This document shows positions 1-5,430 of a stretch of DNA of 6,984 nt, piece after piece. Source of the DNA: Candidatus Fermentibacterota bacterium (GTDB taxonomy: Bacteria > Fermentibacterota > Fermentibacteria > Fermentibacterales > Fermentibacteraceae); NCBI GenBank assembly GCA_012523605.1, contig JAAYTY010000126.1, positions 1 through 6,984 of the forward strand, read 5' to 3'. Numbering within the stretch: position 1 is the first letter of the stretch; the number at the start of each line of letters is the position of its first letter. The notes under the pieces are model-generated. The model had not been told where the DNA came from, did not search any database, and saw only the letters and a list, made by a program, of their open reading frames with translations. Both the position numbers and the translations under genes were made by a program.

Positions 1-624
1 GCGGTGGCCAACGGCAGCAACAGGGTCGCGGTCATGGGTCAGAGCATCTCCTCCGTGGTCGCATTCCGGAGAAAGGGATACCGGGAGGCCGCGCTGTCGA
101 TGAGGTACGCCCTGCCCGCGGCTCTCGGTTCTCTGCTCGGCAGCATGGCCGTGGTTGAGGTCCCCGACGAGCTCTTCCGGAAACTCCTCTCGGTGGTGAT
201 GATCCTTGCAACCGTCACAAGCTTCCTGAGGCGCCCGGGCGATACCAACGCGCCGGGCGAGGAGCCAAGCCACGGGCTCATGCTCTCGATAGTCTTCCTG
301 CTGATAGGCTTCTACGGCGGCTTCATACAGGCGGGCGTGGGCTTCCTCATCATCGCGGCACTGCACGGCCTGGGCCGCCTGCCCCTGGTCAGGACCAACG
401 GCATCAAGGTTTTCGTCGTCGGCTTATATACCATCCCCTCCTTGTTCGTCTTCGTGGTGGAGGGAAAGGTGGCCTGGCTTCCCGCCGTCATCCTCACGGC
501 AGGCCACGCCACGGGAGGATGGCTGGGCACGCACTTCACGATACGGGCCGGCGACAGGTGGATCAGGATCGTGCTGGCCGCGGCGGTGCTGGCCATGGCC
601 TTGAAGCTTGTCGGTGTTTTCTAG
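1..624 (+). CDS. TauE/SafE-family sulfite/anion exporter, 5'-truncated
   Basis: This is an inner-membrane transporter of the TauE/SafE (DUF81) family, whose characterised members export sulfite, sulfoacetate or related organic anions. The reading frame is open from base 1, and the visible 207 residues begin at the family's conserved 'ANGSNR' motif (the (A/G)TNR region after the second helix). Roughly 45-55 N-terminal residues therefore lie outside the window, and the GTG at base 4 is not the real start. The second half shows the repeated family motif as 'FYGGFIQAGVGFLI' (about residues 105-118) followed by 'NGIKVFVV' and 'GGWLGTHF'. About six hydrophobic segments are visible, and the protein ends in a last helix at 'LAMALKLVGVF'. 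A small membrane-protein gene follows 15 bases after the stop, probably in the same operon. The family is clear; the substrate cannot be read from sequence. Confidence 0.9.
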   Translation, partial: AVANGSNRVAVMGQSISSVVAFRRKGYREAALSMRYALPAALGSLLGSMAVVEVPDELFRKLLSVVMILATVTSFLRRPGDTNAPGEEPSHGLMLSIVFLLIGFYGGFIQAGVGFLIIAALHGLGRLPLVRTNGIKVFVVGLYTIPSLFVFVVEGKVAWLPAVILTAGHATGGWLGTHFTIRAGDRWIRIVLAAAVLAMALKLVGVF

Positions 625-639
625 TCACGGAGGTCGAGA

Positions 640-1023
640 ATGAGGCGCGTCAGCATCGTAGCCGTAGTCTTCGGGGTCATCCTCGTGGCCCTGGGAGTCC
701 TGAACCTGGGCGGGGGCGGCGTCGCCGGGGGTGTGATCCCTCTGGTGATCGGGGGATCGCTTGTGTACCTGGGGTTCCGCGGCGGGCCCAGGGGTCTCGT
801 GGTCTTCGGTCACGCATGCATCGTGGTCGGCTGCTACATGACGGCCTGGGGAGTGCGGCTCGCGATGATCGAGGGTTCCGCTCCCACGTGGCTGCAGGTG
901 CTCGGGTCGCCCCTGTTCTGGGGCCTGTTCTCGATCTTCGGCGGCATCTGCGCCAACTTCCACGCATTCTGCGGATGCATTCAGAAGATGGCCTCGGAGA
1001 AGAAGGGCGGCTGCGCCTGCTGA
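640..1023 (+). CDS. Small cysteine-rich membrane protein, probably four helices
   Basis: This 127-residue protein has no family I recognise. It has four hydrophobic segments (about residues 4-23, 27-46, 52-71 and 87-113) with glycine-rich turns. Seven cysteines are present, at positions 60, 65, 104, 111, 113, 125 and 127. The last four form two CxC pairs, 'CGC' after helix 4 and 'CAC' at the extreme C-terminus, and histidines 58 and 108 lie near cysteines. Such pairs could bind a metal or form disulfides, but that is inference. The ATG is well supported by GGAGGT at 629-634, six bases upstream. The gene starts 15 bases after the TauE-type exporter stop, so co-transcription and a shared role in anion or sulfur handling are plausible. 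The stop lies 16 bases from the end of a convergent gene. Confidence 0.8.
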   Translation: MRRVSIVAVVFGVILVALGVLNLGGGGVAGGVIPLVIGGSLVYLGFRGGPRGLVVFGHACIVVGCYMTAWGVRLAMIEGSAPTWLQVLGSPLFWGLFSIFGGICANFHAFCGCIQKMASEKKGGCAC

Positions 1024-1039
1024 GGGCCTCCCGGGCTGC

Positions 1040-1549
1040 CTAGCTCTCGGAGATCCAGTCCTCGAAGACCCAATCCATGTCCGGCCCGGGGCTTCCTATG
1101 CGCCAGAACCGGGAACCTTCGAAGTCCATCCCCCAGAGGTTGTCGGGCAGGTCTGAGTTCTCGTCCATGGTGTCGAGCCGGAGATTCGAAATCCTCACTC
1201 TCAGGGTGTCGGGGGGCACGGGATGATGCATCGCCTCGATGAAGCCCACCAGCATCGAGTCGGTGCCGATGGAGCATTCGGCCGGCACCACTTCCCCGCC
1301 CTCCCAGACCAGCACCGAGTCTGCTTCGAGAACCAGGGTGTCACCCGCGAGGCTCCATGTCCCGCGGACCTCCCTGACCCTGGACATTCCGTCCATCTGG
1401 CTCTCCCGCCATCTGAACGAGCTGTCGGGACATAGGGCATAGATCTCGGAGTATCCCGAGCCCACGCATGTCGAGTTGTGCCACACGCCGGGAAGATTGG
1501 AACAGTCGAAAACCGAGGCGGCTACAGCGAGCAGGATGACTGCTGACAT
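1040..1549 (-). CDS. Secreted or lipid-anchored hypothetical protein, lipocalin-like layout
   Basis: This 169-residue protein is of unknown function. It has an N-terminal hydrophobic segment ('AVILLAVAASVF') followed by Cys16, as in a signal peptide. The residues before the cysteine (V-F-D) are a poor lipobox, so lipid attachment is doubtful. The body has short beta-strand-like repeats with 'GVWHNS' near the start and 'GTWSLAGDTLVLEAD' in the middle, the 'G-x-W ... G-D-T-L' pattern seen in small lipocalin-like or META-like beta proteins; this is resemblance only. The chosen ATG has GGAGG at 1556-1560, six bases upstream. An in-frame ATG at 1576 would add nine residues including two arginines, making a more normal signal-peptide n-region, but it has no ribosome binding site. 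The gene lies 110 bases downstream of trmFO on the same strand and could be co-transcribed with it. Confidence 0.72.
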   Translation of the reverse strand: MSAVILLAVAASVFDCSNLPGVWHNSTCVGSGYSEIYALCPDSSFRWRESQMDGMSRVREVRGTWSLAGDTLVLEADSVLVWEGGEVVPAECSIGTDSMLVGFIEAMHHPVPPDTLRVRISNLRLDTMDENSDLPDNLWGMDFEGSRFWRIGSPGPDMDWVFEDWISES

Positions 1550-1659
1550 GGAATGCCTCCGTTGCCCGAGCCTCATCCGAGGCGGCGGGCTTCTGCCTGG
1601 CCTGTTTCCTCGAATATCGCACCGCCCTGGTCTGGGATGTCATTCCTGCGGCCGGGAAG

Positions 1660-2988
1660 TCACAGTTCCGATTCGAGGCTCTTCTCCATTGCGGCAACCC
1701 ACTGCTCCAGTGCGGTGACGGCCCTTGCCGCATATGCGGCGTTCCTGTCCCGATGCGCCATGCGTCTTCCCAGCGGGGGGAATAATCCGTAGTTGACGTT
1801 GCTGGGCTGGTAGTGCCTCCACTCAGATGAGGTCGCATGGCGAAGAAGGCTCCCCAGGGCGGTTTCAGGCGGAGGTGGAAGGGGTTCCGCTCCGGTAAGC
1901 CTCGCGGCAGTGAACAAGCCCGCCAGCATTCCGCATGCCGCCGATTCGACATAGCCTTCCACGCCGGTGATCTGGCCTGCCAGCGTCACCTCCTCGCGGC
2001 TTCTCAGGCGCAGAGTTGAATCGAGCACGGCCGGGCCGTTCACGAAGGTGTTCCTGTGCATCGAACCGAGCCTGGTGAACTCCGCGCGCTCCAGGCCCGG
2101 CACCAGCCTGAAAACCCTTCTCTGCTCCGGGTAGGTGAGCTTGGTCTGGCAGCCCACGAGGTTCCAGCAGGTTCCAGCGGCGTCCTCCCTGCGGAGCTGG
2201 AGTACCGCGAAGGGCCGGGCACCCGTTCTCGGGTCGACCAGTCCCACGGGCTTGAGCGGGCCGTGAGCGAGCGCCATCGCTCCCGACGAGGCGATCGCCT
2301 CGATGGGCATGCAGCCGCTGAAGTGCAGCTCCTTCTCGAAGATCCTGAGGGGAACGGTCTCCGCCGACAGCAATTCGTCGCGGAAAGCGCAGTATTCGGC
2401 TTCGTTCATCGGGCAGTTGAGGTAGTCGTCACCGCCTCCCTTCCCGTAGCGCGACTGCGCGAAGACGATCGACATGTCCAGCGATTCCGATGACACGACA
2501 GGTGCGATGGCGTCATAGAAGTAGAACTGGCCTGCACCGGTCGTCGAAGCGAGCTCGCGCGAAAGCTTTTCGCTCGTGAGCGGGCCTGTCGCCACTATCA
2601 CCGGCCTGCCTGCCGGAATGGACTCGATTTCGCGGCGGGCGATCTCCACGAGGGGGTTCGTGGAAAGCCGCTCTGTGACGCCTGCAGAGAAGGCGTTTCT
2701 GTCCACTGCCAGTGCATCCCCGGCCGGGACGGCGCACGAATCCGCAATTTCGATTGTCAGCGAGCCGAGGGCTCTCATCTCGTTCTTCAGGAGGCCCACG
2801 GCGTTCAGCGGATTGGCCGACCTGAGGGAGTTCGAGCAGACTAGTTCGGCGAGCATACCCGTGCGGTGGGCCGGGGTCATCACAGCGGGCCTCATCTCGC
2901 AGAGTTCGACACTGAACCCCCGGCGGGCCAGCATCCATGCGGCTTCGCATCCCGCCAGCCCCCCACCCACCACGACCACATCACTCAT
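1660..2988 (-). CDS. trmFO: TrmFO: folate/FAD-dependent tRNA (uracil-54-C5) methyltransferase
   Basis: TrmFO makes ribothymidine at position 54 in the T-loop of tRNAs, using 5,10-methylenetetrahydrofolate as carbon donor and reduced FAD/NAD(P)H. The 442-residue product has the normal family length. It opens with the Rossmann FAD motif 'VVVGGGLAGCEAAW' (residues 4-17), then 'AELVCSNSLRS' (Cys51) and 'GCMPIEAI' (Cys226). These match the two cysteines (53 and 226 in the Bacillus enzyme) implicated in catalysis. Other family blocks follow: 'PLKPVGLVDPRTGARP', 'MHRNTFVNGP', 'AGQITGVEGYVESAA' and C-terminal 'NVNYGLFPPL'. I chose the ATG at 2988, which has GGTGG five bases upstream (2994-2998); a TTG four codons earlier is possible. 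Only 20 bases separate this start from the inverted repeat of a RAYT element, so expression probably depends on the element's end or on read-through. Confidence 0.97.
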   Translation of the reverse strand: MSDVVVVGGGLAGCEAAWMLARRGFSVELCEMRPAVMTPAHRTGMLAELVCSNSLRSANPLNAVGLLKNEMRALGSLTIEIADSCAVPAGDALAVDRNAFSAGVTERLSTNPLVEIARREIESIPAGRPVIVATGPLTSEKLSRELASTTGAGQFYFYDAIAPVVSSESLDMSIVFAQSRYGKGGGDDYLNCPMNEAEYCAFRDELLSAETVPLRIFEKELHFSGCMPIEAIASSGAMALAHGPLKPVGLVDPRTGARPFAVLQLRREDAAGTCWNLVGCQTKLTYPEQRRVFRLVPGLERAEFTRLGSMHRNTFVNGPAVLDSTLRLRSREEVTLAGQITGVEGYVESAACGMLAGLFTAARLTGAEPLPPPPETALGSLLRHATSSEWRHYQPSNVNYGLFPPLGRRMAHRDRNAAYAARAVTALEQWVAAMEKSLESEL

Positions 2989-2995
2989 GCCGCCC

Positions 2996-3011
2996 ACCAA
3001 AGGACCAAAGG
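2996..3011. repeat. 8-bp perfect tandem duplication at the element/trmFO junction
   Basis: ACCAAAGG occurs twice in direct succession (2996-3003 and 3004-3011). The second copy runs three bases into the left inverted repeat of the RAYT element, and the first overlaps the trmFO ribosome binding region. It may be a scar of insertion or strand slippage. Confidence 0.8.
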
Positions 3012-3029
3012 GGACAGACTCCTATATTT
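3009..3029 (+). repeat. Left terminal inverted repeat of the RAYT element
   Basis: This arm begins AGGGGACAGACTCC and ends in TATATTT. It is the exact reverse complement of 3759-3779. The match stops at position 3030 on the inner side and at 3008 on the outer side. Confidence 0.9.
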
Positions 3030-3044
3030 TAATACATGTGTTAA
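3029..3044. other. Near-palindrome (possible hairpin) inside the left element end
   Basis: TTAATACATGTGTTAA is a 16-base near-perfect palindrome with one T/G mismatch pair, centred on ACATGT. It lies directly inside the left terminal repeat and 3' of the transposase gene. Subterminal imperfect hairpins are what HUH transposases of this class recognise, so this may be part of the cleavage or binding site. It could also fold in a transcript. The right end has no equally clear counterpart. Confidence 0.5.
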
Positions 3045-3052
3045 TTATATCA
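3044..3052 (-). promoter_or_regulatory. Extended -10 promoter motif facing trmFO
   Basis: Read on the minus strand, 3052 to 3044 gives TGATATAAT: a consensus TATAAT hexamer preceded by the TGn of an extended -10 promoter. It lies four bases after the transposase stop codon, inside the element, and would start transcription near 3037, about 49 bases upstream of the trmFO ATG. No good -35 box is seen around 3067-3072, which extended -10 promoters tolerate. The region is AT-rich, so a chance match is possible, but it is the best promoter-like sequence upstream of trmFO. Confidence 0.45.
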
Positions 3053-3055
3053 CCA

Positions 3056-3691
3056 CTATCTTCTGCGTTTCCGCCCCTGCGAGTTAACATTTCTCCACTC
3101 TTCTGCCACTGCTCTCGAATGCTTCCCCGACCTCGTCGCGATTCGAACGACCTGCTCGTCCTCCCAGACGTAGCCCTCGAGAAATCCTCTCCATTCATCC
3201 CGCGGGGGCATCCCGACTGGAGGATCGTGAAGCACTTCATGAGCCGGTGCGATGCCGAGGTGCGCACGGGCGCTCGACCATTCGTAGCTTCCAGGCTCCG
3301 ATACCATCCGCGCTCTCACTGGGTTCATCTCGACGTATCTGACGGCTGCATGCAGATGACATTCATCGAGCGGGCATGAGAAGAAGCGGTTCTGCCACAG
3401 GTGGCCGGTCTCCCCGTGTTTCAGGTTGAAGTAGGAGGAATAGGCCGTATGAGCATCCCTGAACGCCAGGGCAAGCGAAAGGGGCTGCTCGGGAATCGCC
3501 ACTACGTGCACGTGGTTCGGCATGAGGCAGTATGCGATGACCTTCATCCCCCTGGCCGGACCATACCGGGCGAGACATTCGAGATAGTGACCCATCTCCG
3601 ATCTCGAAGTGAATACATCGAGACCTCGGTTGCCCCTCTGCGTGATGTGATGGGCGAGGCCGGGGATGACGAGACGAGGGCTCCTTGGCAA
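3056..3691 (-). CDS. REP-associated tyrosine transposase (RAYT, Y1/IS200-like HUH family)
   Basis: This 211-residue single-strand DNA transposase/nuclease resembles the RAYT branch of the IS200/IS605 Y1 family. The N-terminus 'MPRSPRLVIPGLAHHITQRGNRG' is the family's standard opening. 'MPNHVHVV' (residues 58-65) holds the metal-binding HUH histidines 60 and 62. 'LWQNRFFSCPLDE' follows (98-110), and 'RYVEMNPVRA' carries the likely catalytic Tyr119. All key residues are present, so the enzyme looks intact. The start is TTG, chosen because GGAGG lies five bases upstream (3697-3701) and the family alignment begins exactly there. Family members cut at short hairpins flanking their gene; here the flanks are perfect 21-base inverted repeats. 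The C-terminal tail after residue 185 ends in a run of basic residues (RKRRR), compatible with DNA contact. Confidence 0.92.
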   Translation of the reverse strand: MPRSPRLVIPGLAHHITQRGNRGLDVFTSRSEMGHYLECLARYGPARGMKVIAYCLMPNHVHVVAIPEQPLSLALAFRDAHTAYSSYFNLKHGETGHLWQNRFFSCPLDECHLHAAVRYVEMNPVRARMVSEPGSYEWSSARAHLGIAPAHEVLHDPPVGMPPRDEWRGFLEGYVWEDEQVVRIATRSGKHSRAVAEEWRNVNSQGRKRRR

Positions 3692-3696
3692 TTCCG

Positions 3697-3701
3697 CCTC
3701 C
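3697..3701 (-). promoter_or_regulatory. Ribosome binding site fixing the TTG start of the transposase
   Basis: GGAGG on the minus strand sits five bases before TTG at 3691-3689. No ATG or GTG competes at a suitable distance. A TAGAAT sequence at 3718-3713, 22 bases before the start codon, could be the -10 box of the transposase promoter, with only a weak -35 match (TAGTAA) 17 bases further upstream. Confidence 0.6.
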
Positions 3702-3758
3702 GTTCATGATCGATTCTAGCAGTTAACGCACTAGATTACTAAAGAAGAACGGCAATGT

Positions 3759-3779
3759 AAATATAGGAGTCTGTCCCCT
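3759..3779 (-). repeat. Right terminal inverted repeat of the RAYT element
   Basis: This is the exact reverse complement of 3009-3029. It ends 13 bases short of the ABC ATPase stop codon (TAG at 3795-3793). That leaves no room for a separate native terminator of the importer operon between gene and element. Confidence 0.9.
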
Positions 3780-3799
3780 ATTCCTATTCGCCCTATTCG
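3777..3799. repeat. CCTATTC short repeats at the right element junction
   Basis: CCTATTC occurs at 3777-3783, 3783-3789 and 3792-3798. The last two extend to CCTATTCG with a nine-base period. The first copy overlaps the end of the terminal repeat and the last covers the ATPase stop codon. This mirrors the tandem duplication at the opposite junction but with a different sequence. Confidence 0.6.
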
Positions 3800-4575
3800 G
3801 GAGATGTGCGGGCTTCGCTCACAAGGCTTTCGAAGACGGTGCGGACGCGGAGAAGAAGGCTGACGAAGGGCTCTGACAGCCTGTCCCTCGGTTGGGGCAG
3901 GTCTATGCGGAAGTCCGATTCGATGCGTCCCGGTCTGTGGCCCAGTACGATCACCCTGTCGGCGAGATAAACGGCTTCCTCGAAGCTGTGAGTTACAAAC
4001 AGCATCGTCGTACCGTGCTCTCTCCAGACGTTCAGCACGACATCCTCGAGTTCGAATCGGGTCTTCGTATCGAGAGATCCGAAAGGTTCGTCGAGGAGCA
4101 GTATGGCTGGATCTATCGCAAGGCTCCTTACGAGAGCGACCCTCTGCTGCATCCCTCCAGAAAGCTGGTAGGGCCAGGCTCGCTCGAATCCAGCCAGACC
4201 CACCTCTTCCAGAAGACGAAGAGCCTTTCCCCTTCTCGCATGCCTTGGCATGCCCGAGGCCTTCATCCCGAACTCGACGTTCGACAGGGCGTTCATCCAG
4301 GGAAACAAGGCGTGCTGCTGGAAGACGAATCCGAGTTTCGGCCTCCGGCCCGATGCTTCCCCCCCTCTTGTCACGGACCCTGCTGAAGGTTCCTGCAAGC
4401 CTGCCACTGTTCGCAGAAGGGTCGTCTTCCCGCAGCCTGTCGGGCCCAGTATGCACGTCAGACTGCCCGGCTCCAGATCGAGATCGATCCCGTCCAGAGC
4501 CCGGATCCTGCCTTCGTTCGGGATTTCGAAGTCCACCGAGAGACCGCTGATCGACAGCCCGGCGCCCGCGGTCAC
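3793..4575 (-). CDS. ABC importer ATPase, nitrate/sulfonate/taurine (SsuB/TauB/NrtD) type
   Basis: This cytoplasmic ATPase powers the importer encoded just upstream on the same strand. All motifs are intact in the 260-residue form: Walker A 'GPTGCGKTT' (44-52), Q-loop 'FVFQQHALFPW' (84-93), signature 'LSGGMQQ' (138-144), Walker B 'ILLLDEP' (158-164) with D-loop 'GSLD', and the switch His196 in 'FVTHSFEEA'. The layout and spacing fit the SsuB/TauB/NrtD group. I favour the GTG start at 4575: it overlaps the permease stop codon as GTGA and has GGTGG seven bases upstream, giving translational coupling. An ATG at 4605 would add ten residues and overlap the permease gene by 34 bases but has no clear ribosome binding site. 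The frame stays open much further upstream, but that part only shadows the permease gene. The gene ends close to a mobile-element repeat. Confidence 0.95.
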   Translation of the reverse strand: MTAGAGLSISGLSVDFEIPNEGRIRALDGIDLDLEPGSLTCILGPTGCGKTTLLRTVAGLQEPSAGSVTRGGEASGRRPKLGFVFQQHALFPWMNALSNVEFGMKASGMPRHARRGKALRLLEEVGLAGFERAWPYQLSGGMQQRVALVRSLAIDPAILLLDEPFGSLDTKTRFELEDVVLNVWREHGTTMLFVTHSFEEAVYLADRVIVLGHRPGRIESDFRIDLPQPRDRLSEPFVSLLLRVRTVFESLVSEARTSPE

Positions 4576-5429
4576 CTTTCTTCCACCCTCAGTCTGGTCC
4601 GCCATTCCGACATGCTCGAAAGCCCTAGGGAAAGAAGAGCCCCGAGCACCCCGATCAAGGCTATACCCGCGAACATCACATCCAGTCGGTGAACATCGTA
4701 CGAGTACTTCACGAGATACCCCAGTCCGGAATTCGTCCCGGGAAGCATCTCTGCCGCTATGATGACCATCCAGCAACGCCCCATGCCCAGTTTCAGTCCG
4801 GTGAAGATATCCGGTATCGCCGAGGGGAGGTGGACGTGTCTCAGCATGAAGAGACGTCCTGCGCCGAGAATCCTGGCTGCCTCCAGGTGCTGTTTCCTCA
4901 CGCTTCTCACCCCCGCCATCGTCCCGAGGAGAATGGGGAAGAACCCCCCCCAGAACAGCACGAAAAGCATCCCGGGCTGGATCTCGTGCAGGATGTGCTG
5001 CCTGTATCTGAGCGCGGTCAGACCGAGAACATGGACAAGGGATCTCGATCTGAAGACGACGAGAGACAGGGGCACGAGTGCCAGTGGCGACAATGGGCGC
5101 GACAGCTCGACAGACAGGCTCATGAGCCTTCGTGCCAGCCTGCTCGATCCCATAAGGATTCCCAGCGGGATGCCGATTGCCGCTGCAATGGCGAATCCGG
5201 ATACGACCCTGACAAGGCTGATGGCGGTGTTCCAAAGGAGCGAGCCCGAGGACAACAAGTCCGTCCCCGGGCTCGCAAGAACCCGGACCACGGCAGCGGG
5301 GGTCGGAATCAACGGTGGAACAAGGCCCCTGGTGGTTGACAGGTGCCATGCCGCCAAGACGACCGCCGGCAGGACGAGCCCCGGTAGAAGGTCCCTGATC
5401 CCCCCGGTAATCCTGCCGTTTCTCTTCAA
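4572..5429 (-). CDS. ABC importer permease, SsuC/TauC type, with an internal insertion
   Basis: This inner-membrane subunit of the importer has 285 residues. A first helix at about 14-30 is followed by 'LIPTPAAVV', typical of SsuC/TauC/NrtB permeases. The EAA loop that docks onto the ATPase is clear: 'EAARILGAGRLFMLRHVHLPSAIPDIFTGLKLGMG' spans about 183-216. Family members are usually near 250-265 residues. The excess maps to about residues 127-149, where 'RSRSLVHVLGLTALRYRQHILHE' stands where the usual sequence runs straight from 'PL..L.FGIG' into the 'F.IF.G.FFPIL' helix. The start is TTG, one base after the binding-protein stop, with GGAGGGG at 5446-5440 about ten bases upstream. No better start is in frame. 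Eight consecutive G (minus strand, 4951-4944) lie in the helix coding 'FWGGFFP', but the frame is maintained. Confidence 0.93.
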   Translation of the reverse strand: MKRNGRITGGIRDLLPGLVLPAVVLAAWHLSTTRGLVPPLIPTPAAVVRVLASPGTDLLSSGSLLWNTAISLVRVVSGFAIAAAIGIPLGILMGSSRLARRLMSLSVELSRPLSPLALVPLSLVVFRSRSLVHVLGLTALRYRQHILHEIQPGMLFVLFWGGFFPILLGTMAGVRSVRKQHLEAARILGAGRLFMLRHVHLPSAIPDIFTGLKLGMGRCWMVIIAAEMLPGTNSGLGYLVKYSYDVHRLDVMFAGIALIGVLGALLSLGLSSMSEWRTRLRVEER

Positions 5430-5430
5430 G

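Larger units (their letters stand above)
3009..3779 (-). mobile_element. 771-bp single-gene RAYT element with 21-bp terminal inverted repeats
   Basis: A perfect 21-base inverted repeat (3009-3029 and 3759-3779) brackets one gene, a RAYT/Y1-type transposase that nearly fills the interval. Short AT-rich non-coding margins lie between gene and repeats, contrasting with the GC-rich surroundings. The outer end reads AGGGGACAGACTCC, a sequence I recall next to Y1-like transposases in several environmental genomes; no search was run. No matching target duplication is seen across the two junctions, as expected for single-strand HUH transposition. The element sits between an ABC ATPase stop codon and the trmFO start codon, interrupting neither, and its gene points the same way as both. 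Perfect repeats and an intact gene suggest recent activity or selection on the ends. Confidence 0.82.

Noticed and set aside
1570..1583. GCCTC-ATCC-GAGGC inverted repeat as a terminator or regulatory hairpin
   Set aside because: The five-base stem has no T-run and lies at the start of the downstream gene; chance in GC-rich DNA is likely.
2576..3379. 267-codon plus-strand open frame across the trmFO start and the RAYT gene
   Set aside because: It runs antisense to two genes with clear family motifs, crosses the element boundary, has no recognisable domain, and is explained by GC-rich codon bias.
3009..3779. Element as part of a CRISPR array or a phage remnant
   Set aside because: There are only two inverted copies of the 21-base sequence, no spaced direct repeats, and no phage genes.
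3731..4456. 241-codon minus-strand open frame overlapping the ATPase
   Set aside because: It is an alternative frame of the ATPase gene, rich in Arg and Ser, with no motifs.
4944..4951. Run of eight C (G on the coding strand) in the permease as a phase-variation or frameshift site
   Set aside because: The frame is intact on both sides and encodes the conserved FWGGFFP helix; GC-rich coding alone can account for it.
4606..5349. N-terminal extension of the ATPase frame to 518 residues
   Set aside because: The extra 248 residues lie in another frame of the permease gene and resemble no domain; the ABC ATPase fold begins near 4575.
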